This document shows, one piece after another, positions 1-7,510 of a stretch of DNA of 64,000 nt. Both the position numbers and the translations under genes were made by a program. Below the pieces are notes generated by a model. It was given only the letters and a program-made list of their open reading frames with translations, was not told where the DNA came from and ran no database searches. The stretch spans positions 149,508 through 213,507 of the forward strand of contig NZ_CAJHCQ010000015.1 in the NCBI RefSeq assembly GCF_904848665.1, in the 5' to 3' direction. The stretch is from Paraburkholderia hiiakae (GTDB lineage: Bacteria; Pseudomonadota; Gammaproteobacteria; Burkholderiales; Burkholderiaceae). Position 1 is the stretch's first letter. Each line of letters starts with the position of its first letter.

Positions 1-140
1 CCGGCCTTGGCTGGCTCGCATCGCTGGGCGTGCTCGTGGCCGTACTGCTGTTGCCGATCATGAACCGCCTCTCGCGCGAGCATCACGCACAAGGCGGCGC
101 GCAAGCCTCGCGCGAGCCGCAATCGGCAAACATCCAGTGA
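1..140 (+). CDS. MFS-type transporter, C-terminal end (partial)
   Basis: The window opens inside a gene. Read from base 3, the frame gives about 45 residues: a hydrophobic helix (GLGWLASLGVLVAVLLLPI) followed by a hydrophilic tail ending at TGA 138-140. One last membrane helix and a charged cytoplasmic tail are typical of the end of a major-facilitator transporter. The family is inferred from this helix-plus-tail pattern only; substrate and full length cannot be told. Confidence 0.5.
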   Translation, partial: GLGWLASLGVLVAVLLLPIMNRLSREHHAQGGAQASREPQSANIQ

Positions 141-209
141 TCGATTCACGCGCCGCGTTCAGCCGCTGCTTAATTGGTAGCAGCGCTCGCGGCGCGTTTT
201 ACTCCATGC

Positions 210-647
210 TCACGCCGGCGTCTTGCGGAACGTCACCGCAATGCGGTTCCAGCCGTTGATCGCGATGATCAGCAGCGTGAGGTCGGCGATCTCCTGATCG
301 CTGAAATGCGGCTTCACGCGTTCCCAAACGTCGTCGGGCACATGCGTTTGCGCGAGCAGCGTGACCGACTCGGTCCATTCGAGCGCCGCGCGCTCGCGCT
401 CGGTGAAGAACGGCGTTTCACGCCACACCGATACCGTGGCGAGCCGGCGATCGGTTTCGCCGCCCTTGCGCGCGTCCGTGGTGTGCATGTCCACGCAGTA
501 CGCGCAGCCGTTGATCTGCGAAGCACGCAGGCGCACCAGTTCCGCGAGCGGTTTTTCGATCGAGCTTTTGCTCGCGCGCTCTTCGAGCGCAATCATGGCC
601 TTCGTGCCTTCCGGGCTGGCCTTGTAGAAATCCAGACGTGCCTGCAT
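210..647 (-). CDS. Carboxymuconolactone decarboxylase/AhpD-like protein
   Basis: A 145-residue protein of the AhpD-like CMD family. The sequence shows the family's redox/active-site signature, CAYCVDMH (CxxC followed by His), after an LVRLRASQINGC segment, and a C-terminal NGWNRIAVTFR helix typical of small CMD proteins. Such proteins are usually peroxidase-type reductants or of unknown function; true 4-carboxymuconolactone decarboxylation is not implied. A ribosome-binding site (AAGGTGA) precedes the ATG. It is transcribed away from the MocR-type regulator at 813, and MocR regulators often control the divergent neighbour, so it is a candidate target. The physiological substrate is unknown. 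Confidence 0.85.
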   Translation of the reverse strand: MQARLDFYKASPEGTKAMIALEERASKSSIEKPLAELVRLRASQINGCAYCVDMHTTDARKGGETDRRLATVSVWRETPFFTERERAALEWTESVTLLAQTHVPDDVWERVKPHFSDQEIADLTLLIIAINGWNRIAVTFRKTPA

Positions 648-812
648 GAGCGTTCACCTTTCGAGTTGAATTGCCTGGTTGATGGGTTGGACTTGCGAAT
701 TGCGTAACCACAGATGCACTTTAGGCGCTGCCCTGGCACGTTCACATAGCCATTCTGGCAATATTTCGGGTGACCACTTTCGCTCCCGTCGAAGGCTATC
801 AGAAGCGTCATC

Positions 813-2303
813 ATGGAACTCCACGTCACCGTGTCGGGCCGTCGCGACCTCGCGGGCCAGATCTATCGCCAACTGCGCGACAGCATTGTCGACGGCCGTC
901 TTGCAGGCGGTACGCGCCTGCCGTCCACCCGCGATCTCGCATTGCAGCTCGGCGTTTCGCGCAAGACCACGCTCGACGTATTCGAGAGGCTGCTCGCCGA
1001 GGGCTATCTGAACTCGCGGCGCGGCTCGGGCACATTCGTCGCGGAAACGCTCGAACGCCTGCCCGCGCGTGAGCGCGGTCACCCGAATCCGCAGATTCGC
1101 GCGGCCACCGCGGCTTCCAGCATCGTTGCCACGCCGGCGCACAAGGCGCAGGCCACGCCGTGGTGGCAGGCGCAAGCCGAGGCGCTGTACGCCTCGTTGC
1201 CGCGTCTGGACGCGCGACTCGCCTGCGACTTCGCGGGCGGCATCACCGACAAGTCGCGCTTTCCGTTCGACATCTGGCGGCGCTGCATCAACGACGCGCT
1301 GCGCGTGCAGGCGCGCGGCCACGGCATGTATCGCGAACCGGCTGGCGAGGAGAAGCTGCGCCTCGCGGTGTCGCGCTATCTCGCCTTCAATCGCGCGGTG
1401 CAGGGCAACTGGCAGGACGTGATCGTCACGCAGGGCGCGCAGCAGGCACTCGATCTGCTCGCGCGCGTGACGCTCGCCCCGGGCGACGTGGTCGCCGTGG
1501 AAGACCCGGGCTATCCGCCCGCGCGCGATATCTTCGCCGCACTGGGCGCGAAGGTCGTGCCGGTGCCCGTGGATCGCGAGGGGCTCGTGGTCGCGCGTCT
1601 GCCGAAAGCGGCGCGGCTCGTATACGTGACACCCTCGCATCAGTTCCCGCTCGGCATGCCGATGAGTCTCGCGCGGCGCGTCGCGCTGCTCGAATGGGCG
1701 CAGGCGCGCGGCGCGCTCGTGATCGAAGACGACTACGACTGCGAATACCGCTTCGAGGGCCGCTCGATGGAGCCGCTCAAGAGCCTCGACAACGCCGGGC
1801 TCGTCGCCTACGTCGGCACGTTTTCGAAGACGATCTTTCCAGAGCTGCGCGTGGGCTACACGGTGCCGCCCGCCGCGTTGGCCGCGCCGCTCGCCCGCGC
1901 GCGGCAGATTGGCGACGCCCACGGCTGCGTGCTCACGCAGACGGCGCTCGCCGACTTCATGCTCAACGGCCATTTCGCGCGCCATTTGCGGCGCATGCAT
2001 CAGACGTATTCGCAGCGCCGCGACGTGCTGCTCGCGCATCTGCGCGGACCGCTCGCGCCGTGGCTCGAACCCGTCACGCCGAACACGGCGGGGCTGCACC
2101 TGGCGGCGCGGCTCGTCGCGCCGCTCGACGCCACTGCGGTGGCGCAGGCGGCGCGCCGTGCGTCGATCGGCCTGCATCCGCTCGCGCCGTTTTATCTCGG
2201 AGCGCCTGTGCAGAGCGGTTTTCTCTTCGGTTACGGTGGGGTCGACGCCGAGCGTATCGATGCCGCGCTGACGTCGCTCGCCACGCTGCTGCGCACGCTT
2301 TGA
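813..2303 (+). CDS. MocR/PdxR-type transcriptional regulator (GntR HTH fused to aminotransferase fold)
   Basis: A 496-residue protein. Residues about 10-75 form a GntR winged helix (DLAGQIYRQLRDSIVDGRLAGGTRLPSTRDLA is the start of the domain; LGVSRKTTLDVFERL is the recognition region). Residues about 125-490 form a class-I aminotransferase fold. The PLP-binding lysine lies in the GTFSKTIFPELRVGY segment, and the DDYDCEYRF motif is typical of MocR proteins. Members bind PLP or a PLP-amino-acid adduct and regulate vitamin B6, GABA, taurine or similar genes. The nearest divergent gene encodes the CMD/AhpD-like protein, with 165 bp between them available for a shared operator. No pdxST pair is visible here, so the name PdxR is not assigned. 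Confidence 0.9.
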   Translation: MELHVTVSGRRDLAGQIYRQLRDSIVDGRLAGGTRLPSTRDLALQLGVSRKTTLDVFERLLAEGYLNSRRGSGTFVAETLERLPARERGHPNPQIRAATAASSIVATPAHKAQATPWWQAQAEALYASLPRLDARLACDFAGGITDKSRFPFDIWRRCINDALRVQARGHGMYREPAGEEKLRLAVSRYLAFNRAVQGNWQDVIVTQGAQQALDLLARVTLAPGDVVAVEDPGYPPARDIFAALGAKVVPVPVDREGLVVARLPKAARLVYVTPSHQFPLGMPMSLARRVALLEWAQARGALVIEDDYDCEYRFEGRSMEPLKSLDNAGLVAYVGTFSKTIFPELRVGYTVPPAALAAPLARARQIGDAHGCVLTQTALADFMLNGHFARHLRRMHQTYSQRRDVLLAHLRGPLAPWLEPVTPNTAGLHLAARLVAPLDATAVAQAARRASIGLHPLAPFYLGAPVQSGFLFGYGGVDAERIDAALTSLATLLRTL

Positions 2304-2626
2304 CTGCATCTTGCCGTCGCGCCGACACCGGCATGGCAGCCGAAATCGTGCAAAAACGCCATACGTATGGCGCTTTCCTGACGAACGCGCCATGCGCCGC
2401 GCCGAGCGAAGCATGTCGTCCGACAGTGCTTCGGGTACGCGCGGTGCACGTTTACCCCTGTAAACAGGCGTCAAAATGTGTTCGAGAGTCTGCGCCACGC
2501 AACAAAATCGTAACGACAATGCAAAAGCTTCACGCAAAACGCTTGCGCGTATGTAGAATCCGCCGTTGAAGCACGTGCATTCCGCAGTGCTTCTTCGATT
2601 CACTGACCAACACTGGTAGGAGAAAC
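2304..2626. promoter_or_regulatory. Intergenic region with perfect 16-bp palindrome at 2357-2372
   Basis: The 323-bp gap between the MocR-type gene and the HU-like gene has no coding potential that I trust. It contains the perfect palindrome CGCCATACGTATGGCG (2357-2372), preceded by AAAAA but without a T-tract after it, so it looks more like an operator than an intrinsic terminator. A plausible -10 for the HU gene is TAGAAT (about 2553-2558). Confidence 0.4.
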
Positions 2627-3073
2627 ATGCCGACTTCCGCAAAGAAAGTGGCCAAAAAGGCAGCTGCCCCGGCCAAGAAGGTTGCCGCAAAGAAAGCGCC
2701 CGCCACCAAGACGGCCGCAGCTAAGAAGGTCGCCGTGAAGGCGTCCGGCGCACCGTCGCCGATCAAGGACACCTTCACGAAGGCCTCGCTGGCTACCCAC
2801 GTCGCTGAGCGTGCAGGCGTCGAGCCGAAGGCTGCCAAGGCCGTGCTCGCCGCGCTGGAAGACACGATCCTCGGTTCGGTCCACAAGAAGGGCGCTGGCG
2901 AATTCACGCTGTCGGGTCTTCTGAAGATCGTCGTGCAGGCAGTGCCGGCGAAGAAGAAGCGCTTCGGCAAGGATCCGTTCACGGGCGAAGAGCGCTGGTT
3001 CCCGGCCAAGCCCGCATCGGTTCGCATCAAGGCGCGCGCCCTGAAGAAGCTGAAGGACGCAGCAGCAGCCTGA
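2627..3073 (+). CDS. HU-family nucleoid protein with histone-H1-like Lys/Ala tail
   Basis: A 148-residue nucleoid protein. Residues 1-45 are almost entirely K, A, P and T (repeated AKK/PAKK motifs) like eukaryotic H1 or bacterial AlgP/Hc1 tails. Residues about 48-145 form an HU/IHF-like domain (SLATHVAERAGVEPKAAKAVLAALEDTI, then FTLSGLLKIVVQAVPAKKKRFGKDPFTGEERWFPAKPA, with the beta-arm region). These fused HU proteins are common in Burkholderiaceae, where they compact DNA and act as global regulators. GGAG in TAGGAGAAAC precedes the ATG, and a strong intrinsic terminator follows at 3131, so it is a monocistronic gene. Confidence 0.9.
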   Translation: MPTSAKKVAKKAAAPAKKVAAKKAPATKTAAAKKVAVKASGAPSPIKDTFTKASLATHVAERAGVEPKAAKAVLAALEDTILGSVHKKGAGEFTLSGLLKIVVQAVPAKKKRFGKDPFTGEERWFPAKPASVRIKARALKKLKDAAAA

Positions 3074-3130
3074 TTGCGCTGATTGCGCTTCAAGCCGCGG
3101 CCTTCGGGTAGCGGCTACCGTCAGTACCAA

Positions 3131-3165
3131 AAAATCCCCGTTGGCGTCGAGCCCACGGGGATTTT
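3131..3165 (+). terminator. Intrinsic terminator after the HU-like gene
   Basis: AAAATCCCCG (3131-3140) pairs with CGGGGATTTT (3156-3165) around a 15-nt loop. The T-run closes the hairpin and the A-run makes it potentially bidirectional. Confidence 0.85.
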
Positions 3166-3325
3166 CATTTGGTGCGTGCCACGCGCACAGACGCCTTACA
3201 CTATGTTCTGATGTTATGGTCACGTATTCGGTGCAATGTGCCATAAAGCAGGCAATAATTCTTGTCGGTATCGTATAAGAACGATGCTGATCATCTGAAT
3301 ATTCGTGAATCCATAATAGAGTGTT

Positions 3326-4225
3326 ATGCCGACAGCGGACCTCAGTTTGCGCCAGGTGGAAGCGTTTCGCGCATTGATGCAGTGGCGCACCGTCACTCGC
3401 GCGGCGCAGGCGCTCGGCATTTCGCAGCCCGCCGTGAGCCGTCTGCTTGCCGACTTCGAAGCGAAGATGGGGTTCGCGCTTTTCGAGCGACGCCAGGGGC
3501 GTTTGCTGCCGACCGTCGAGGCGCATACGCTGCAAGACGAAGTCGAGCGCGCGTTCTTCGGCTTCGAGCGCGTGGCCCAGGCGGCCGCGCAGATTCGCGC
3601 GCAGCGGCGCGGCGTCGTGCGTATCGCCGCTTCAGCGGATCTTTGCGCCGACTTTCTGCCGCGCGTGGCCGCTGCGTTCGCGAGCGAGCACGAGGGCGTC
3701 GATCTCGAACTGATGACTGGCGAAGCCGCCGAGGTTGCCGAACGCGTGGCGGCGCAACGCTGCGATCTCGGTTTCGTGGCGCAGGCTGTCGTGCATCCTG
3801 GCGCGCGTCTGGAGTATCTGGGTGAATGGCCGCTGCGCTGCATCGTGCCGCGCGGACACCGGCTCGCGCGCAAGCGCGTGATTCATGCGCAAGACTGCGC
3901 GGGCGAACGCTTCATTTCGTTTGCTGCGGCGAGCGAGGCGCGCCTCTCCATCGACCGGCTCTTTGCCGAATGCGGGGTCGTGCGCGAGCCAGGCATCGAA
4001 GCGGCGCTCGCGCAATCCGTCGTGGCGATGGTGGAGGCGGGAATGGGCATCGCGCTCGTCGATGCGCTGACGGCCCAGCACGCGAGCGCGCGGGTGAGCG
4101 TGAAGCGCTTCACGCCCGCGCTGTCGAGCGCGCTCCATGTCGTGCGCGGCACGCATCGCGCAGCAACGGCGTTGAGCGACGCGTTCGTGTGGCATGCCGC
4201 CGCCGCGCTGGCGCGGCTACGCTGA
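3326..4225 (+). CDS. LysR-family transcriptional regulator
   Basis: A 299-residue LysR protein. The winged helix-turn-helix is at residues about 5-65 (LRQVEAFRALMQWRTVTRAAQALGISQPAVSRLLADFE), followed by an effector-binding domain with the usual two subdomains (about 90-295). The LAQSVVAMVEAGMGIALVDALTA segment resembles the OccR/NocR/ornithine-arginine-responsive subgroup. This is a family resemblance only and no target is visible: the next gene (porin) is convergent and the preceding one is the HU-like gene. Its own promoter must lie in the 150-bp gap after the HU terminator. Confidence 0.88.
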   Translation: MPTADLSLRQVEAFRALMQWRTVTRAAQALGISQPAVSRLLADFEAKMGFALFERRQGRLLPTVEAHTLQDEVERAFFGFERVAQAAAQIRAQRRGVVRIAASADLCADFLPRVAAAFASEHEGVDLELMTGEAAEVAERVAAQRCDLGFVAQAVVHPGARLEYLGEWPLRCIVPRGHRLARKRVIHAQDCAGERFISFAAASEARLSIDRLFAECGVVREPGIEAALAQSVVAMVEAGMGIALVDALTAQHASARVSVKRFTPALSSALHVVRGTHRAATALSDAFVWHAAAALARLR

Positions 4226-4354
4226 GCCTTTCACTCGAGTAAAAGGCCGCCGTAAAAGGCCGCAGTAAAAGGCCTGTAAACGGCGCAAGGCCGTGCACAC
4301 ACGCGGCCTTGCGCGAACCGCCCTGGAGGATTGCTTCCAAAACCCCGCGGGCAT

Positions 4355-4391
4355 AAAAAAACCAGCCAGGGCTTGCGCCCGAGGCTGGTTT
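4355..4391 (-). terminator. Intrinsic terminator of the porin gene
   Basis: On the minus strand AACCAGCC (4383-4390, complement) pairs with GGCTGGTT (4360-4367, complement) and is followed by a run of T. It is placed about 100 bp after the porin stop codon. The 4226-4354 stretch carries a short run of tandem 'AGTAAAAGGC'-like repeats and no gene. Confidence 0.85.
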
Positions 4392-4491
4392 GTGCAGCGT
4401 GTAGTTTTTAGCTGCGTGGTCTCGCTCGCTTCGCCGGAATGGCTCGTCAGCCAGTTCCGGCGCCGGGCCGAAGCCCGGAGTAAAGCGTTGC

Positions 4492-5685
4492 TTAGAACTT
4501 GTGGCGGATGCCCAGGCTGACCAGGGTCTGCGAGCTCGAAGCCGAGTTGTAGCCGTACGAGCCGATCGATGCGCCGGCTGCCGTGCCTGCCGGCTCGCCC
4601 GGTTGCTGGCCGTTGGCGTGCTGCCATGCGGCGACGCCGTACAGGTCGGTGCGCTTCGACAGGTTGTAGTCCGCGCCGATCGAAACCTGGTTGTACGTAT
4701 TCGACGAATCGCCAGCGCCGTGCGTCCAGGTGTAGCCGAGGCCGAGCAGCAGGGCCGGGTTCAGCTGGTAGCCGAAGAAGCCAGCAGCGACGTTGTAACG
4801 CTGGGTCGAATCGAACGTCGAGAAGCCGTCAGGACGGACTTGAACGTTGCTGTAACGTGCGCCGAACGTGAACGGGCCTGCGACGTATTGCGCAGCGATT
4901 GCAGCGGTGCCAACCGACTTGGCCGAAGCGTAGGCCGAGTTGATCTGGCTGTCGAACATAGCGCCCGAGGTTGCGCTGCCCGCCCAGCCCACCGAGGTCA
5001 CGCCGTCGGTCGTCGTCGTACGCGAAGCGAGCGACGAGGCGTTGTCCATGCGGAAGTAGCCAGCGGCGACGTTGAACGAACCGATGCCGTACGTAGCAGC
5101 TGCGCCCCAGCTCTGACCCGAACCGGTCGAACCAGCCACGCCGCCCAGAGCATACATGCCTTCGAACTGGAAGCCTTGCAGAACCGGCGAAACGTACTTG
5201 ATGCCGCTGTTCGTACGCGAGCTGTTGTCGTTGTTGTCGACGTCGCCCGGCGTTGCGAACGTGCTGCCGAAGTAGTTATCGCCCGTCAGCGGCTGAACCA
5301 TGTCGACCAGCGGGTCGTACTGGCGGCCGAGCGTGACCGTACCGTACTGCTCGTGCGTCAGACCGACGAATGCCTGACGGCCGAACATCAGGCCACCCTG
5401 ACCGAGCTTGCCGGAGTTGATGTCAAAGCCGTTTTCCAATTGGAAAATTGCCTTCAGGCCGCCGCCCAGATCTTCCGTACCCTTCAGGCCGAAGCGGTTA
5501 CCCGAAATGTTGCCGCCGAAGAGGGCGACCAGGTTCTTGTTAGCGCCGTTGGCGTCTTGCGTGTTGTGGGCCCACTGGATCGATTCGTCGATCACACCAT
5601 AAAGGGTCACGCTGCTTTGAGCGTGCGCGGTGCCAGCTGCGGCCAAGAGGGCCAGCGAGAGGGTCGAGAGAGCGACTCGTTTCAT
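4492..5685 (-). CDS. General porin, outer membrane (Gram-negative OmpC-like)
   Basis: A 397-residue trimeric-porin-type protein. The start at 5685 gives a signal peptide MKRVALSTLSLALLAAAGTAHA and a mature protein beginning QSSVTLYGVIDESIQW, the family hallmark. GGAGAA lies just upstream; an upstream in-frame ATG would destroy the signal peptide. The body alternates beta strands with GNISGNRFGLKGTEDLGGGLKAIFQLE (eyelet region) and ends in LVSLGIRHKF, with the C-terminal Phe needed for BAM-mediated assembly. It is expected to allow passive diffusion of small hydrophilic solutes. It is monocistronic, with a terminator at 4355. Confidence 0.93.
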   Translation of the reverse strand: MKRVALSTLSLALLAAAGTAHAQSSVTLYGVIDESIQWAHNTQDANGANKNLVALFGGNISGNRFGLKGTEDLGGGLKAIFQLENGFDINSGKLGQGGLMFGRQAFVGLTHEQYGTVTLGRQYDPLVDMVQPLTGDNYFGSTFATPGDVDNNDNSSRTNSGIKYVSPVLQGFQFEGMYALGGVAGSTGSGQSWGAAATYGIGSFNVAAGYFRMDNASSLASRTTTTDGVTSVGWAGSATSGAMFDSQINSAYASAKSVGTAAIAAQYVAGPFTFGARYSNVQVRPDGFSTFDSTQRYNVAAGFFGYQLNPALLLGLGYTWTHGAGDSSNTYNQVSIGADYNLSKRTDLYGVAAWQHANGQQPGEPAGTAAGASIGSYGYNSASSSQTLVSLGIRHKF

Positions 5686-5905
5686 TCTGTTTTCTCCACG
5701 CAGAAATTGTGTAGTTGTTGCGCGATGGAGAATAACGCAGCAGGCCAAGCGACCTGAACTGAAAAAATAAAGTTTGTCGCGAAAACCTGACACCGGCCAG
5801 AATCCCTTGTCAGACGGGGCCTCCGTCGATTATGCCGATTTTAGAAATATTGGATTGTTGACCGAGCATTATTGTTGTTTTTGATAAAAGTTCCGTAAAC
5901 GACCG

Positions 5906-7315
5906 TTATTTTTTGGGATTGCTGCGACCTTTGGTAGCAGTCTCGATCGGCGCTGCTTCCTGGGGGGCACGGCGCCTGCCGGCGGCCGTCATGGCGAGCG
6001 CGGCGCTCGCGACGAACAGCACCGAACCCCACGGATGGCGCTTCACATAGCGGTCGGCGGCGGCCACTGTGCGGCCCGCCTGGACCAGCGTGAGCGCAGC
6101 CGCGTAGGTGGCGCTGTCCTCCATGCGCACGACTGAACGGCGAATCTGCAGTCCCGATTTCAGCCTCCCGAACGCTCCACCGTGCGCACTCGCTTGCCCG
6201 ACCGCGCCGAGCGGAGTTTCCGATAGTGTCGATTTGTCTGCCGCAACGGCCGCCGCCAGAGCCGCCGGCATTGTTGTGGCCGCTGCACTGCCGTTTCCGA
6301 TCGGCACGGCAGACGGTGCCGGGGCAGCGGCAGGACGGTCCGCATGCTTCGTATCGTGCCGCGCGACAATGGTGGAAGCGGCGAGCACCGAGGCCAGCTT
6401 GGCGCGGCTGCCGGGCGGTGTTTCCTCAAGGAAACCCCAAGCGCCGCGCGGGTCGTGCATGCGTCCGCGCGCCGCCGAGAATTCCGCGCCGAGCAGGAGC
6501 ACCGCCGCCGAAAAATAGAGCCACATGAGTAGCACCGCGAGCGAGCCGGCGGCGCCGAAGGCCGTTGCCATGCCCGCGTGCGCGAGATAGAGCGCGAACA
6601 GCTTCTTGCCCGCCGAGAACAGCACTGCCGCGACGATGCCGCCCACCATCGCGTCGCGCCAGCGCACGTCGGCGTCGGGCAGGAAGCGCAGCAGGGCGCC
6701 GAATGCGACGGCTAGCACCACGAGGCCCACGGCCAACTGCATCAGGTTTCCGATGATCACATAAGGGGAATTGCCCCAGAGCCACTGGCCGACGAAGGTG
6801 ATGGCCGTGTCGAGCACGAGCGAGACGATCAGCAGGAACGCGACGCCCAGCACGAGACTGAATGAAATGAGGCGCACGCGCACGAGCGCCATCACGCTGG
6901 AGGGATGCTGCCCGTCCGGCGGCCAGACGATGTTCAGTGCGGAATTGAGCGAGGAGAAGGTTGCGGACGCGCCGATCACGAGCAAGGTGAGCGAGATGAT
7001 CGCCGCGACACCGCCCTTGCCGCCCGCGCGGTGCGCGTTCTGCACGATGGTGGTGATGCCCGCGGCCGCGTCGTTGCCGAGCACGTTGTGGACCTGGCGG
7101 AAGAGCTCGCCGCGCGCGGCATCGTCGCCGAAGAACCAGCCGGCCACGGCAATCACCATCACGAGCGTGGGCGCGAGCGAAAACGCCGAGTAGAACGCGA
7201 TGCTCGCCGCGAGCGACGGGCAGCGGTTGGCGATGAACTGGCGCAGCGCGCCCACCACCCACGACGCTTCCTTGCGTGCGGCGGACTGCAGTCGTTCGGT
7301 GGAAAGCGTTGACAT
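5906..7315 (-). CDS. YihY/BrkB family inner-membrane protein with C-terminal ElaB-like helix
   Basis: A 469-residue protein. Residues about 20-300 are the YihY/virulence-factor BrkB domain (formerly 'ribonuclease BN'), with six predicted membrane segments and the characteristic SLAASIAFYSAFSLAPTLVMVIAVAGWFFG and LNIVWPPDGQ segments. The protein is about 170 residues longer than E. coli YihY. The extension is Ala/Pro-rich and ends in AADRYVKRHPWGSVLFVASAALAMTAAGRRR, which looks like the membrane-anchoring tail of ElaB/YqjD/DUF883 ribosome-associated proteins. The fusion is seen directly; its meaning (membrane tethering or stress association) is inference. No operon partner. Confidence 0.85.
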   Translation of the reverse strand: MSTLSTERLQSAARKEASWVVGALRQFIANRCPSLAASIAFYSAFSLAPTLVMVIAVAGWFFGDDAARGELFRQVHNVLGNDAAAGITTIVQNAHRAGGKGGVAAIISLTLLVIGASATFSSLNSALNIVWPPDGQHPSSVMALVRVRLISFSLVLGVAFLLIVSLVLDTAITFVGQWLWGNSPYVIIGNLMQLAVGLVVLAVAFGALLRFLPDADVRWRDAMVGGIVAAVLFSAGKKLFALYLAHAGMATAFGAAGSLAVLLMWLYFSAAVLLLGAEFSAARGRMHDPRGAWGFLEETPPGSRAKLASVLAASTIVARHDTKHADRPAAAPAPSAVPIGNGSAAATTMPAALAAAVAADKSTLSETPLGAVGQASAHGGAFGRLKSGLQIRRSVVRMEDSATYAAALTLVQAGRTVAAADRYVKRHPWGSVLFVASAALAMTAAGRRRAPQEAAPIETATKGRSNPKK

Positions 7316-7510
7316 GATGGAGCGCCCCGCAGTGGTTCTTTAGTGGTTCGTTTTCGTCACAAACCTGGCTCGTTCGCCATCCAATATTAGCAAGCGTAAT
7401 TCCCGGGCGACCTCGCGCTGTACGCGTGCAAGGCTCGCGAACATCCAGCGCGATCCGTCTCCCAAAACGTCTTATACTGAAAAAACCCACAACCAAGCCG
7501 AGGACGAATC

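Noticed and set aside
654..2690. Minus-strand open frame of 678 codons across the MocR gene
   Set aside because: Arg-rich antisense shadow caused by high GC; the plus strand encodes a full MocR protein.
4501..5757. Plus-strand open frame of 418 codons over the porin gene
   Set aside because: Antisense shadow; the minus strand has signal peptide, porin motifs, terminal Phe and a terminator.
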